From assembly GCA_016927185.1 (NCBI GenBank), contig JAFGND010000067.1:1-35744 (forward strand): a stretch of 35,744 bases of DNA. The letters are read 5' to 3'. Below are positions 24,361 through 33,900 of this stretch, piece by piece. The position numbers and the translations under genes were made by a program. Position 1 is the first letter of the stretch. The number at the start of each line of letters is the position of its first letter. The DNA is from Candidatus Coatesiibacteriota bacterium (GTDB taxonomy: Bacteria > JAFGND01). The notes below the pieces were generated by a model, which was not told where the DNA came from, did not search any database, and saw only the letters and a program-made list of their open reading frames with translations.

Positions 24361-25889
24361 CAGATTATTTCGCTTTCATTCTTTTTCAAAGATTCATTAA
24401 TAGCTGGAGTTCTTGGAGTAACTTCAATGAAATCAATTTCCTTCAGATCCTCCCTGGGTTTCACACCAAGCTCAACCATCTTCCTTGCACTTGGCAATAC
24501 TGTTCTCTGAAGGGAACCGATCATGTCATTGAATTTCTCGACAGATGATTTCAGATTTTTCTGCATGCCAAGAAGGTGATTGCAGAAAATGTTTATTGCA
24601 TCATGGAGTTTTTTTCCTGCCTCACTTATCTCTTTTGCATTCTCTGCAAGTTGTTCCTGTCTCCATCCAAGCGAGATAGTCTTCAGCAGACCTACAAGGG
24701 TAATTGGTGTGGCAAGAAGTATTTTCTTGTTTATTGCATCTTCAATAAGATTAATATCTTCCTGAATCGCAGCAAAATAATATGCCTCACCCGGCATGAA
24801 CATGATAACAAACTGGGGAGTAGGAGTAATATGTTCGCAATAAGCTTTCTGGCTAAGCTTGTTAATATGAGATCTGATAGCTTGTACATGACTTTTAAGA
24901 AGCTCTCTCTGCTCATCTGGATTGCTTGTTTCAGATATTTTTAGATAAGCATCCATCGGCGCTTTTGCATCTATTGCTATCTTGTTGTTACATGGCATGG
25001 TAACAATCATGTCGGGTCTCAGTTTTCCTTCTTCTCCCTGTATTGTTTCCTGCTCTGCATAATCAATATGTTCAGTCATTTCAGATAGTTCAACAACACG
25101 CTTCAATGTAATTTCTCCCCATCTTCCTCTTGCTTCAGGTCTTTTCAGGGCATTCACAAGCTTGTTTGTCTCATTCCTGAGATTCCTGCTGTCATCGTGC
25201 ATCATCTTTATCTGTTCCTGGATTGCACCATAGGCTTGCACTCTTTCTTTTTCCATCTTCACGAAGTATTCCTGAGATAATTTCAGAGAATCTGAAATGG
25301 GTTTTACAAGATTTTCTATAGCTTGCTGTTTTTTCTCAAGATCCCCTTGTGATTCAACATTGAGCTGCTTGAATCTTTCTGAAGCAAGCTTCAGGAATTC
25401 CTCATTGCTTATCTTCAGTACTTCTCCTCCTATGGATTTGAAAACATTAACAAGTTTCTCTTCTGCATCCTGAAGAATTCTCTTTTTTTCCTCGAACTCA
25501 GCCTCTTTTGTCATTAATTTTGCCAGTTCCTGCTGCAAATCCTCCTTTGTTCTCTGTAGCGATGTAATCTGGTTTTCAAGAAGATTAATTCTTTCATTCT
25601 TCTCCTCTATCTGAATCTTGATTTCAGATACAGTTGCCGAAACAATCCGTTCTGCAGAAAGACTTTTCTCTGCCTGCAAATACATCTCCCTAACTTTCTT
25701 GAGCTCATCCTCAACAACCTTCATCTTTAAAAGATTATCAGTGTTCTGATTCTCCATGTAAGTCTTTTCCTGAACCATCCTTGAAAGGTCATTCTGCATG
25801 TTGTTTTTATAAATCCTGAAGATAATGAATGAGGCAGCAGAGCAGAGAATTACACCTGCCAGCAAGCCAAGCAGCAGATTTTCTACCAT
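24360..25889 (-). CDS. rmuC: DNA recombination protein RmuC
   Basis: An N-terminal membrane helix (about 3-25) leads into a long coiled coil (30-200) and then the RmuC nuclease-like domain: RPEARGRWGEITLKRVVE, then LRPDMIVTMP, IAIDAKAPMDAYL and FMPGEAYYFAA. RmuC limits inversions at short inverted repeats and acts in DNA repair; the PD-(D/E)xK-like core residues Asp and Lys are visible in IAIDAKAP. The 509-residue length fits the family. The start codon overlaps the NAD(P)HX repair gene by seven bases. Confidence 0.94.
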   Translation of the reverse strand: MVENLLLGLLAGVILCSAASFIIFRIYKNNMQNDLSRMVQEKTYMENQNTDNLLKMKVVEDELKKVREMYLQAEKSLSAERIVSATVSEIKIQIEEKNERINLLENQITSLQRTKEDLQQELAKLMTKEAEFEEKKRILQDAEEKLVNVFKSIGGEVLKISNEEFLKLASERFKQLNVESQGDLEKKQQAIENLVKPISDSLKLSQEYFVKMEKERVQAYGAIQEQIKMMHDDSRNLRNETNKLVNALKRPEARGRWGEITLKRVVELSEMTEHIDYAEQETIQGEEGKLRPDMIVTMPCNNKIAIDAKAPMDAYLKISETSNPDEQRELLKSHVQAIRSHINKLSQKAYCEHITPTPQFVIMFMPGEAYYFAAIQEDINLIEDAINKKILLATPITLVGLLKTISLGWRQEQLAENAKEISEAGKKLHDAINIFCNHLLGMQKNLKSSVEKFNDMIGSLQRTVLPSARKMVELGVKPREDLKEIDFIEVTPRTPAINESLKKNESEII

Positions 25890-27412
25890 CCTGCTATTTC
25901 CTTTATTGATTTTGAAAGAAAGTCAAGTATATCAGAAGAAGTTATTCCAAGCATTCCAAGCTCAGAAGCTGCCATGTTTCCTGCATGTCCATGTATATAT
26001 ATTGATTCTGCAATAACCTTTTCACTGAATCCGAACTGAGCAATGAATGAGCCCAGCAGACCTGCAAGTACGTCTCCACTTCCTGCAGTAGCCATTCCCT
26101 GATTTCCTGCCTCTGTAAAAATGATTTTTCCATCCTTATTTGCAAGCATTGTTGGCATTCCCTTGAGAAGAATAATAGCATCAAGTTCAGATGAAAGATC
26201 CTGAATGTCTCTTATTATACTTATCTCATCTTTTGCCAGAAGCTTTCTGAACTCACCTCTATGAGGTGTCAACAATCTCTTGTAATCCTTCTTCTTCAGC
26301 AATTCCCTCAGATCATTGCTTGCTGCAACAAGATTAAGTGCATCAGCATCAATGACTAGGGGACAGCTTGCAAGAGACAGGACATCATTAAGGAAATATT
26401 CAGTTTCAGTTGATACTGTAAGCCCTGGACCTGCTATGATTGAATCATAATGCTCCAATTCAATATCAGATATCGATTTGCCGTCGAATGTTCCATTGGT
26501 TGAATGAAGACCGTGTACAAGCAGTGATGGATTGAAGGATTTACATATGCTTTCAATGCAATCAGGAACGAACAAGCGAACCATGCCACATCCGCTTTGA
26601 AGTGCAGCAGAAGCTGTCAATACAGCAGCACCACTATAGGTGGAGCTCCCTGCAAAGATTGCAATTTTGCCGACACTGTATTTGTGGGCTTGAGGAGATC
26701 TCTTCGGAATTGCTACATCATCACTTTCGAAAAGAGAGAAAGGGGTATCTTTCAAGAATTTCTCAGGAAATCCAATGTCAGCAATCTTTATCTTGCCTGC
26801 ATATTCCCTTGCTGGAGGCAGGATAAGCGGGATTTTCAATGCCCCCATTGTGACTGTCATGTCTGCATTGAACACAGCATCAGATACTGCTCCCTCTTCT
26901 CCATTAATTCCAGTCGGCATGTCAACTGCTATTTTCCATGCATTTGTATTATTAATCTGTCCAAGAAGAAGACAAAAGGAGCTCCTCAATGATCCTTTTA
27001 CCCCTGTTCCAAGCAAAGCATCTATTATTATTGTGAAATCATCAAATGGTAGATAATCGAAGCCAAGTTCCTCATCCAGGAAAAGTATTTTTATGCCAAG
27101 TTTTTTTGCCAATTCATAATTATAACGGGCATCCTGCGTGAATTTCTCTTCATTTCCCATTACATATATATTAAGGTCTTTCGGCTTCCTGAATGAAAGC
27201 CATCTTGCAACTACGAATCCGTCTCCTCCGTTATTGCCTGTTCCACAGAATATTGCAATGTTCTCGGAATCAACATTACCCTTTTCACTTAGTATCTCCT
27301 TATAAATGCTGTAACCTGCCATTTCCATCAGGCACTTGCTCTCTACACCTAAGCCCTCTATAGTCTTTTTATCAATATCCTTCATGCTTTCTGGCAAATG
27401 AACAGGTTTCAT
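25883..27412 (-). CDS. nnr: Bifunctional NAD(P)H-hydrate epimerase/dehydratase
   Basis: This 509-residue fusion repairs damaged NADHX/NADPHX. The N-terminal YjeF_N epimerase domain (about 1-210) has the signature GTGNNGGDGFVVAR and ALLGTGVKG. The C-terminal ribokinase-like dehydratase (about 230-500) has GSSTYSGAA, GPGLTVS, TPHRGEF and the nucleotide loop GSGDVLAGLLGS, and it would use ADP or ATP. Both halves look intact. The ATG at 27412 begins two bases after the metallophosphoesterase stop, inside the minus-strand operon. Confidence 0.95.
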   Translation of the reverse strand: MKPVHLPESMKDIDKKTIEGLGVESKCLMEMAGYSIYKEILSEKGNVDSENIAIFCGTGNNGGDGFVVARWLSFRKPKDLNIYVMGNEEKFTQDARYNYELAKKLGIKILFLDEELGFDYLPFDDFTIIIDALLGTGVKGSLRSSFCLLLGQINNTNAWKIAVDMPTGINGEEGAVSDAVFNADMTVTMGALKIPLILPPAREYAGKIKIADIGFPEKFLKDTPFSLFESDDVAIPKRSPQAHKYSVGKIAIFAGSSTYSGAAVLTASAALQSGCGMVRLFVPDCIESICKSFNPSLLVHGLHSTNGTFDGKSISDIELEHYDSIIAGPGLTVSTETEYFLNDVLSLASCPLVIDADALNLVAASNDLRELLKKKDYKRLLTPHRGEFRKLLAKDEISIIRDIQDLSSELDAIILLKGMPTMLANKDGKIIFTEAGNQGMATAGSGDVLAGLLGSFIAQFGFSEKVIAESIYIHGHAGNMAASELGMLGITSSDILDFLSKSIKEIAGW

Positions 27413-27414
27413 CT

Positions 27415-28329
27415 CTATCCCTTCATCAATGTCAATAAGGTTATTTCAGGCTGGCAATTGAAACGCACTGGAACAAATATCATCCCAATTCCCCTTGATA
27501 CATATACCCAGAAATCCTTCTGCTTTATCAATCCCTTGCAGTATTTATCTCCATATCTTGTTGGCAGAATGGGAGCTCCAATTAACGGCAAAATGACCTG
27601 ACCTCCATGAGTGTGACCTGATACTACAAGATTTACCATTCCATTGCCTATTTCCTCTGCCCATTCAGGATTATGGGATAGTACTATCTTGAATTCATCA
27701 CTGCTGTATGGAGAGAGAAGTTTTTCTGCATCAGAAGGTTCCTCCCACCAGTCTCCAGCACCAATCAGTCTTATATAAGATTTTTCTTTCATGCTGATAT
27801 CTGGTGAAGAATTGCTCCCATAAGATTGTTCCTCTTTATCTTTTTCCGTATATGATTTATCCCTGAAAATTTTTATGCTTCTATTGGTCAAATCAGTTAT
27901 ATCAGATTTAATCATCTCTTTTCTTACTAGTTTGCTTCCAATCCAGTGGTCATGATTCCCAAGAACTCCATAAATGCCATACTCAGCCTTCAAATCCTTC
28001 ATTATCTTGAAACAAGGTTTAATGTACTTCTTGTCATCATAAATATAATCACCTAAAGCAAGTATCAAATCAGGTTTCAGCCTGTTTACTTTTACTACAA
28101 CATCCTTAAGATAGTCAGTTCCTACATATCTGGAATGATGCAAATCAGTTACAAGTGCTATTGTAAATCCCGAAAAATCTTCAGGGAGCTCCTTGAAAGT
28201 AAGAGTTTCCCTCTCAATTACTACTGAATAAGGTTCAATGAATCTTGCATATCCACTGAGAGCAAGACCGCTTGTTATCAATGTACCAGCGGAAATGAGA
28301 AAAGACCTTCTTTTCAATCCAAGTATCAT
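27415..28329 (-). CDS. Tat-exported metallophosphoesterase (YkuE/YaeI-like)
   Basis: The start at 28329 (ATGA overlap with the biotin ligase stop) gives 304 residues beginning MILGLKRRSFLISAG, a twin-arginine signal followed by a hydrophobic stretch. Calcineurin-like metal motifs follow in order: VTDLHHS, LALGDYIY, LGNHDHW, VLSHNPEW and VSGHTHGGQ. Relatives hydrolyse phosphodiesters or phosphomonoesters outside the cytoplasm, and YkuE of Bacillus subtilis is a known Tat substrate. Between LGNHDHW and the later motifs there is a lysine- and serine-rich insert (SYTEKDKEEQSYGSNSSPDIS) of unknown role. A longer frame from 28386 would overlap its neighbour by about 60 bases and hide the Tat signal. 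tat genes are not in the window. Confidence 0.9.
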   Translation of the reverse strand: MILGLKRRSFLISAGTLITSGLALSGYARFIEPYSVVIERETLTFKELPEDFSGFTIALVTDLHHSRYVGTDYLKDVVVKVNRLKPDLILALGDYIYDDKKYIKPCFKIMKDLKAEYGIYGVLGNHDHWIGSKLVRKEMIKSDITDLTNRSIKIFRDKSYTEKDKEEQSYGSNSSPDISMKEKSYIRLIGAGDWWEEPSDAEKLLSPYSSDEFKIVLSHNPEWAEEIGNGMVNLVVSGHTHGGQVILPLIGAPILPTRYGDKYCKGLIKQKDFWVYVSRGIGMIFVPVRFNCQPEITLLTLMKG

Positions 28330-28907
28330 ATCAGATAAATCCCTTCTATCTCCTTCTGGAAATAATCTGCTTTTTGCTCCATCCATTCAGTCCTTTTCTC
28401 AATCCACAATTCAAGCAGTTTGCCATAAATCTCATCAATATTATATGTTGACTTTTTATAATCAAGTAAGCTGGTAAACATGTACTTTTCAGGAAATGTA
28501 TTATTGATATTAATACCAAGACCTGCAATACTCCATTCAAGCTTTTCCCCCTGTATTGAACTTTCAACAAGAGCTCCTGCCAGTTTTTTACCATTAAGAT
28601 AAAGATCATTAGGCTTCTTGATTTTAACAGGTATATCATAGGATTTCATTACAAGCGAAGCTATGTAAATAATCCAGAGCGAATAGAGAGAAAGATGTGT
28701 AATGCTTATATTCCTGTCAAGTACTGAGAAATAAAACCCGCCCTTCTCTGATATCCATTTGCTGCTTCCCTTTCCTCTGCCTTCTGATTGAAAAGCCGCT
28801 CTAACAATTACTTTATCTTTCTCTGGATGAAGTCTTGCAAATTCCTTCAGAAAAGTATTTGTAGAATCAACTACAGAAAGAGTTATTAGTGTCCATGACC
28901 TGTCCAT
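28326..28907 (-). CDS. birA: Biotin-protein ligase, minimal catalytic form
   Basis: The 193-residue product contains the BPL/LplA catalytic core: VDSTNTFLKEF, the biotinyl-5'-AMP loop GRGKGSSKWIS (relative of GRGRxGRxW), KKPNDLYLNGKKLAGALVE and GLGININN. It lacks the N-terminal DNA-binding domain of Escherichia coli BirA and is short at the C-terminus, so it is a ligase and not a repressor. ATG 28907 is chosen over a TTG at 28928; it overlaps the lipoprotein gene's end by 22 bases. Its stop overlaps the next start (ATGA). No biotin-dependent carboxylase is in the window. Confidence 0.88.
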   Translation of the reverse strand: MDRSWTLITLSVVDSTNTFLKEFARLHPEKDKVIVRAAFQSEGRGKGSSKWISEKGGFYFSVLDRNISITHLSLYSLWIIYIASLVMKSYDIPVKIKKPNDLYLNGKKLAGALVESSIQGEKLEWSIAGLGININNTFPEKYMFTSLLDYKKSTYNIDEIYGKLLELWIEKRTEWMEQKADYFQKEIEGIYLI

Positions 28908-30037
28908 ATGGCTTCCAGGGCATACCAAGCTTTCTTTGGTCTCACTTTATCAACATAACTGTCTTCATTCTGATTATTTTTCTCTATATAACATATACCG
29001 AAGAATTCATAATTTGCAAAATTGTCTGGCTGGGTTACAGTTGTATATCCAAACCTGTAATCCTGTTCAGACATGCTGCCACCATACCACCATCCATCAC
29101 AATAGCTGTTTATAAATCCACCAATTACTACATATTCAGCAGCTTCAAGGGAATTAGCATATTGACCAATCCATCTTGATTGTGTTTCTTCATCTGTTTC
29201 CCCGCCTGTTTCTGTTGTCTTGAATGAATCAATACCATATTCTGTAACGCATATAACCTTGCCTGATCTTCCGAATGCATTGGAAGCCTGACCTATAGGC
29301 CATCTGCCATCTGAGATGTTTATACCCCAGCAGTCAAGATAAGCCAGTTCTTCGTCAGAAGCTGAGAATTCCTTTTTTCCTATTTCCTCAATGCCGTAAT
29401 TGGCAGTCATAATTATATGCCCTTTTCCGGAATCATCCACTTCCTTTGCTGTTTTGGTAAGAAGAGCAAGCAGTTTGTACCAGTCTTTCCTGTCTCCCTT
29501 GTAATCCCTGTTAATGTTATTGCCTATACAGAAGCCAAGTAATCCATCATGATATTTGTATCTGACAACATATTCAATTAGTTCAGCTCTTATGTTTTCC
29601 TGGACAGAAGGGTTTCCAAGATTGGTTCTGGGGTCAACTGGAAAATCAAGGATTACATATATCGGTAGTGAATGATAGTTATAAGCTGCATCAAGCAAAT
29701 TGCTTGAAGATACCTTCAATGGAACCCTTATTGAAGTTGTTTTAATGCTTCTCATACTCTCAAAATCGCGATCTAGTATGCTTTTATCTTCAAGATAAGG
29801 CATGTCACCAGGAGCATATCCTATTGGAACTGGATTGTAAATGAAACCTCTTATAATATAACGCTGACTGTCAATATATAAAATCCTGTTTTTTATTGTT
29901 ATCTTTGTTGGAGGAGCTGTGAAAACTGCCGTTGTATCAGATAATTCATCCCATGCAGGATCATATGTATGGAAGTTATCGGCACAACCTGATACAATAA
30001 TGGCAATAAAAAAAACAATAAGTGTTATTCGTAACAT
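28886..30037 (-). CDS. Lipoprotein with glycoside-hydrolase-like TIM barrel
   Basis: The frame is open to 30154, but ATG 30037 yields a proper lipoprotein signal, MLRITLIVFFIAIIVSGC, with Cys18 as the lipidated residue; AAGGAG lies 12 bases upstream. The 383-residue chain then resembles GH2/GH5/GH72-type barrels: RGFIYNPVPIGYAPGD at the start, IRVPLKV, LLGFCIGNNINRDY where the acid/base NE usually occurs, and VICVTEYGIDSF with the likely nucleophile Glu. The expected general acid Glu appears to be Asn in GNNIN, so activity may be lost or changed. It is the first gene of the seven-gene operon, but its function has no obvious link to the downstream housekeeping genes. Confidence 0.7.
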   Translation of the reverse strand: MLRITLIVFFIAIIVSGCADNFHTYDPAWDELSDTTAVFTAPPTKITIKNRILYIDSQRYIIRGFIYNPVPIGYAPGDMPYLEDKSILDRDFESMRSIKTTSIRVPLKVSSSNLLDAAYNYHSLPIYVILDFPVDPRTNLGNPSVQENIRAELIEYVVRYKYHDGLLGFCIGNNINRDYKGDRKDWYKLLALLTKTAKEVDDSGKGHIIMTANYGIEEIGKKEFSASDEELAYLDCWGINISDGRWPIGQASNAFGRSGKVICVTEYGIDSFKTTETGGETDEETQSRWIGQYANSLEAAEYVVIGGFINSYCDGWWYGGSMSEQDYRFGYTTVTQPDNFANYEFFGICYIEKNNQNEDSYVDKVRPKKAWYALEAIWTGHGH

Positions 30038-30231
30038 AAAGTGATTTCGCTCCTTATAAAACTCAATAGAAGAACCAGAAATACCCATGAATAAGTCAAG
30101 TCTTTTCAGGAATGACAAGTAAGAATCATATGCAAATGCTTCTAATGAGCTCAAGTTAATATTTTACTTGACAGAGTATAACGTCTTGAGAACCAGCTTG
30201 AAAACCCAACTGAAGAAAGAAAGGAGAGTTT

Positions 30232-31431
30232 ATGCTTGGAGAAGCTGGAAGCAGGAGTGCAAGTGTGCGTTCTGATTGCTATATACTATTCAATTCTGAA
30301 GGTAACGGAAGGGAAATTAAACTGATAAGCAAAGTCCAGATCATGTATGGAAGAAGTATAATAGCACTTGTGAATGAAGTGCTTGATTTCTACAATATTG
30401 CAGACTGTACCGTACAAATAGAGGATCAGGGAGCATTACCTTTTGTTATTGCGGCAAGAATGGAGTGCGCGATTAAAAGAGCTTTACCGGATACTGAGAA
30501 TGAGTTCCTTCTTCCACTGCATAAAAGTTGCTGCTATCTTTCAAATAGAGACAGATTCAGAAGATCACGATTATATCTTCCTGGAAACCAACCAAAATTT
30601 TTCGTAAATGCTGGGCTTCACTGTCCTGATGGTATTATACTGGATCTTGAAGACAGTGTTGCCCCTTCAGAAAAGGATGCAGCAAGAATTCTTGTAAGAA
30701 ATGCATTGAGGGAAATAGATTTCAAGGGTGCTGAAAGAATGGTCAGGATTAACCAGGGCAGCATGGGTCTTGTTGATCTGGAGGCAGTTATACCTCACAA
30801 TGTACATCTTGTATTGATCCCGAAGGCAGAGAAAGCTGAGGAAGTTCAGCTTGTGGATGAAACAATAAGGCAAATGGTTCAGGACAGGGAAGTATTCCTT
30901 ATGCCCATAATAGAGAGTTGCTTAGGAGTAGAAAATGCATATGAAATAGCGAAGTCTGCCACTTCCATTGTTGCAATTGCCATAGGTCTGGAAGATTATA
31001 CTGCTGATCTGGGAACTCCCCGTTCTGAAGATGGCCTGGAGAGTTTCACTAGCAGAAGCAGGATTGTTAATGCTGCAAAAGCTGCAGGGGTACAAGCTAT
31101 AGATACAGTTTATAGCGATGTTGGAAATATGAAGGGATTATATGAGGATGTCAAGCTTGCCAAAAAACTTGGTTTCGAGGGAAAAGGTTGCATTCATCCA
31201 AGACAGATACCTGTAGTTCATCAGGGATTTGAACCTGACGCAAGGGAAATAGAGAAGGCATGCAAGATAGTCAGGGCTTTCCAGATTGCAAGCGATCAGG
31301 GATTGGGAGTAGTCTCTCTTGGAACTAAAATGATTGATCCACCTGTAGTCAAGAGAGCTATAAAGATAGTGGAAATAGCAAGGAAAATGAATTTGATTGA
31401 TGAAAACTGGATGGAAGGAGGTGCATTGTAA
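30232..31431 (+). CDS. citE: Citrate lyase acyl carrier protein fused to beta subunit (CitD-CitE)
   Basis: Residues 1-88 match CitD, the gamma subunit that carries the phosphoribosyl-dephospho-CoA arm: Ser14 in VRSDC lies where the modified serine of Klebsiella CitD lies, and VQIEDQGALPFVIAARME matches the CitD core. Residues from about 107 are CitE: RSRLYLPGNQPKFF, GIILDLEDSV, VRINQ, MPIIES and GKGCIHPRQI. CitE cleaves citryl-thioester to oxaloacetate and acetyl-thioester. In most operons CitD and CitE are separate neighbouring genes, so here they form one 399-residue chain. GAAAGGAG precedes the ATG, and citF follows with a one-base TAATG overlap. Ligase (citC) and arm-synthesis genes (citX, citG) are not in the window. 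Confidence 0.9.
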   Translation: MLGEAGSRSASVRSDCYILFNSEGNGREIKLISKVQIMYGRSIIALVNEVLDFYNIADCTVQIEDQGALPFVIAARMECAIKRALPDTENEFLLPLHKSCCYLSNRDRFRRSRLYLPGNQPKFFVNAGLHCPDGIILDLEDSVAPSEKDAARILVRNALREIDFKGAERMVRINQGSMGLVDLEAVIPHNVHLVLIPKAEKAEEVQLVDETIRQMVQDREVFLMPIIESCLGVENAYEIAKSATSIVAIAIGLEDYTADLGTPRSEDGLESFTSRSRIVNAAKAAGVQAIDTVYSDVGNMKGLYEDVKLAKKLGFEGKGCIHPRQIPVVHQGFEPDAREIEKACKIVRAFQIASDQGLGVVSLGTKMIDPPVVKRAIKIVEIARKMNLIDENWMEGGAL

Positions 31432-32984
31432 TGGAAATGATAAAGAATGCAATAAACAGATATGTCCCTGCCCTGGTAAATGGCAAGGCAACAATTCCTT
31501 ACAAGGGAATTGGCAAGCATATACCGACTGGAAGAAAAGCAGCTCCCCCTATTGCCACATGCGCTCATTATCCATCTGACGGGAATAAGCTTGTCTCGTC
31601 TATAAGGGAAGCTTTGGAGAAATGTGAATTGAGAAGTGGTATGGTAATAAGTACGCATCATCATTTCAGGGATGGTGATCTGGTAGCTAATATAGTTTTC
31701 AAGGAAGCTGAGAAAATGGGTGTCAAAGACCTGGTATGGTTTCCATCAGCATCTTTCCCATGCCATGCACCAATTATAGAGCTTCTCGAGAATGGCGTAA
31801 TACATCATATAGAAGGCAGTCTTAACGGTCCGCTTGGTGATTTTGCCTCTAGAGGCAAGATGAAAGGGACAGCTGTTCTCCGTTCACATGGAGGGCGATA
31901 CAGAGCAATCCAGGATGATGACATACATATAGATATTACAATAATAGCAGCACCCACATCAGATCCTTTCGGTAATTCCAATGGAGTTGAAGGACCATCA
32001 GCATGTGGCTTGCTTGGTTTTGCACTTGCAGACAGCCAGTATGCAGACAGGGTGATTGTAGTTACTGCTAATCTTGTTCCGTTTCCATGCATTCCATGGC
32101 AAATTCAGGGAAATTATGTTGATTATGTTGTACAGATTGACAGGATAGGAATTCCTGAAAAAATAGTTTCAGGAACAACACAAATAACCAAAAGTCCTGA
32201 CAGGCTTCTGATTGCAGAGATGACAACCCAGTTCATGGTAGAATCTGGAATTGTTCATGAAGGTTTTTCAATTCAAGCAGGTGCTGGAGGAGTTTCTCTG
32301 GCGGTAATCGGACAACTCAAGGAATACATGAAGGAGAAAAATATTCATAGCAGATTCATGAGAGGAGGTTCAACTCAATACCTGGTAAATCTCCTTGAAG
32401 AAGGTTACACAGATTATATTCTCGATGGACAGACTTTCGATCTTGATGGCGTACGCTCTATGAGGGAAAACCCAAGACATGTCTGGACATCACCTTTTAC
32501 AAGCTACAATTATCATGGGAAGGGTAATTTCGCAGGGATGATTGATGCAACAATTCTAGGGGCAACAGAAATAGACCTGAATTACAATGCAAATGTAGTG
32601 ACACATTCAGATGGAAGGTTGCTTCACGGGATAGGAGGCTGGCAGAATTGCCTGTTTGGTAAATGTGTCATACTTACCGTACCAAGTTTCAGAGACAGGA
32701 TTCCCATCATACTTGATGAAGTGACAACAGTTTGCGGACCTGGAGATTTGATAGATGTCATTGTAACAGAAAGAGGAATTGCCATAAATCCGAGAAGAGA
32801 GGATTTGCTGGACAGTTTGAAGAATACACATCTTCCAATAAGGACTATTGAAGATCTGAAGGCAGAAGTTGAGGATATATGTGGAGGAGTTCCTGATAAA
32901 CCTGAGCTTTCAGACAATATCATTGCTGTTGTTGAATGGGTAGATGGTACTCTAATAGACAGCATAAAAGCCATTAATGATTAA
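31431..32984 (+). CDS. citF: Citrate lyase alpha subunit (citrate CoA-transferase)
   Basis: The 517-residue protein is a full-length CitF, which exchanges acetate for citrate on the carrier-protein thioester. Recognisable blocks are PYKGIGKHIPTGRKAAPPI, STHHHFRDGD, VWFPSASFPCHAP, RSHGGRYRAIQ, SDPFGNSNGVEGPSACG, VTANLVPFPCIP, and late VVTHSDGRLLHGIGG with CGPGDLIDVIVTERGIAINPRR. AGGAGG precedes the start, which overlaps the CitDE stop. With CitD-CitE it makes the complete lyase, used for citrate fermentation or for acetyl unit transfer. The recombinase gene starts eight bases before its stop. Confidence 0.96.
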   Translation: MEMIKNAINRYVPALVNGKATIPYKGIGKHIPTGRKAAPPIATCAHYPSDGNKLVSSIREALEKCELRSGMVISTHHHFRDGDLVANIVFKEAEKMGVKDLVWFPSASFPCHAPIIELLENGVIHHIEGSLNGPLGDFASRGKMKGTAVLRSHGGRYRAIQDDDIHIDITIIAAPTSDPFGNSNGVEGPSACGLLGFALADSQYADRVIVVTANLVPFPCIPWQIQGNYVDYVVQIDRIGIPEKIVSGTTQITKSPDRLLIAEMTTQFMVESGIVHEGFSIQAGAGGVSLAVIGQLKEYMKEKNIHSRFMRGGSTQYLVNLLEEGYTDYILDGQTFDLDGVRSMRENPRHVWTSPFTSYNYHGKGNFAGMIDATILGATEIDLNYNANVVTHSDGRLLHGIGGWQNCLFGKCVILTVPSFRDRIPIILDEVTTVCGPGDLIDVIVTERGIAINPRREDLLDSLKNTHLPIRTIEDLKAEVEDICGGVPDKPELSDNIIAVVEWVDGTLIDSIKAIND

Positions 32985-33900
32985 TGAGGAAGAAATAATA
33001 CATAGCTGCGGCTTGCCCGTAAGGCAAGTCAAAGTGCTTAAGGAATTCAAGGCTTTCATGAATCTGGAAAGGGGAATGAGCAAGCTAACAACTGAAGCTT
33101 ATTTGAGAGATGTAATCAGATTTTTGAAACCCTTGAAAAAGGACTTGTCATCTGTAAAACCAGAAGAACTGGAGAAGTACATACATTTCCTGTATGATCT
33201 AGAGCTGGCAGCAAGTTCCATAAACAGGAACATCTCCTCGCTGAAATCCTTTTTCAAATTCCTTGTAGAAGAGGATCTACTGACAAACAATCCTTCAGCA
33301 AATCTTAAAGGACCAAAACTGCCTGAAAAACTGCCTCATGTACTGAGTATAGAGGAAATGCAACGCTTGCTTGAGATACCTGACATGAAGCAGATAACAG
33401 GAAGGCGTGACAGGGTTATGCTTGAAACTGCATATGCATGCGGATTGAGGGTAACAGAACTCATCAGCCTGGGAACAGATAACCTGTGGCTTGATGAAGG
33501 TTTCATTAGAATTGTAGGAAAAGGCTCAAAGGAAAGACTGGTTCCAATTGGAGATGAGCCAAAAGAGCTTCTTGCTGAATTTATATTAAGAGACAAGCCT
33601 TTGCTTCAGAAGGATCTTGCAAGCAAGAGAATATTCTTTAATGCACATGGCAGGGAGATTACAAGATTTGGATTCTGGAGAATACTGAAATCTTACATCA
33701 ACAAGGCGTCTCTTCCGGCAGAAACTTCTCCTCACACTCTCAGGCATTCATTTGCTACGCATCTCCTCGAGGGAGGAGCTGATCTGCGTGCAGTGCAGGA
33801 GATGCTAGGACATAGCGATATAGGAACAACACAGATATACACACATATAGATAAGGAATATATACGTGCAGAATACAAGGCATACCATCCAAGAGCTTGA
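32977..33900 (+). CDS. xerD: Xer-type tyrosine recombinase
   Basis: The 307-residue protein has an N-terminal core-binding SAM-like domain (about 20-105) and a catalytic domain with the full residue set: Arg158 (CGLRVTEL), Lys182 (VGKGSKER), His253 and Arg256 (HTLRH), His279 (LGHSDIGTT) and nucleophile Tyr288. Length and the direct C-terminal run IDKEYIRAEYKAYHPRA fit chromosomal XerC/XerD, which resolve chromosome dimers at dif. XerC and XerD cannot be told apart safely here. Its ATG overlaps citF by eight bases, so it is expressed with citrate lyase, and the Wzz-like gene begins inside its last 35 bases. No dif site is seen. Confidence 0.88.
   Translation: MINEEEIIHSCGLPVRQVKVLKEFKAFMNLERGMSKLTTEAYLRDVIRFLKPLKKDLSSVKPEELEKYIHFLYDLELAASSINRNISSLKSFFKFLVEEDLLTNNPSANLKGPKLPEKLPHVLSIEEMQRLLEIPDMKQITGRRDRVMLETAYACGLRVTELISLGTDNLWLDEGFIRIVGKGSKERLVPIGDEPKELLAEFILRDKPLLQKDLASKRIFFNAHGREITRFGFWRILKSYINKASLPAETSPHTLRHSFATHLLEGGADLRAVQEMLGHSDIGTTQIYTHIDKEYIRAEYKAYHPRA

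Noticed and set aside
23947-24510. 187-codon plus-strand frame opposite gatB and rmuC
   Set aside because: Both strongly conserved minus-strand genes explain the sequence; the antisense frame has no domain or ribosome site.
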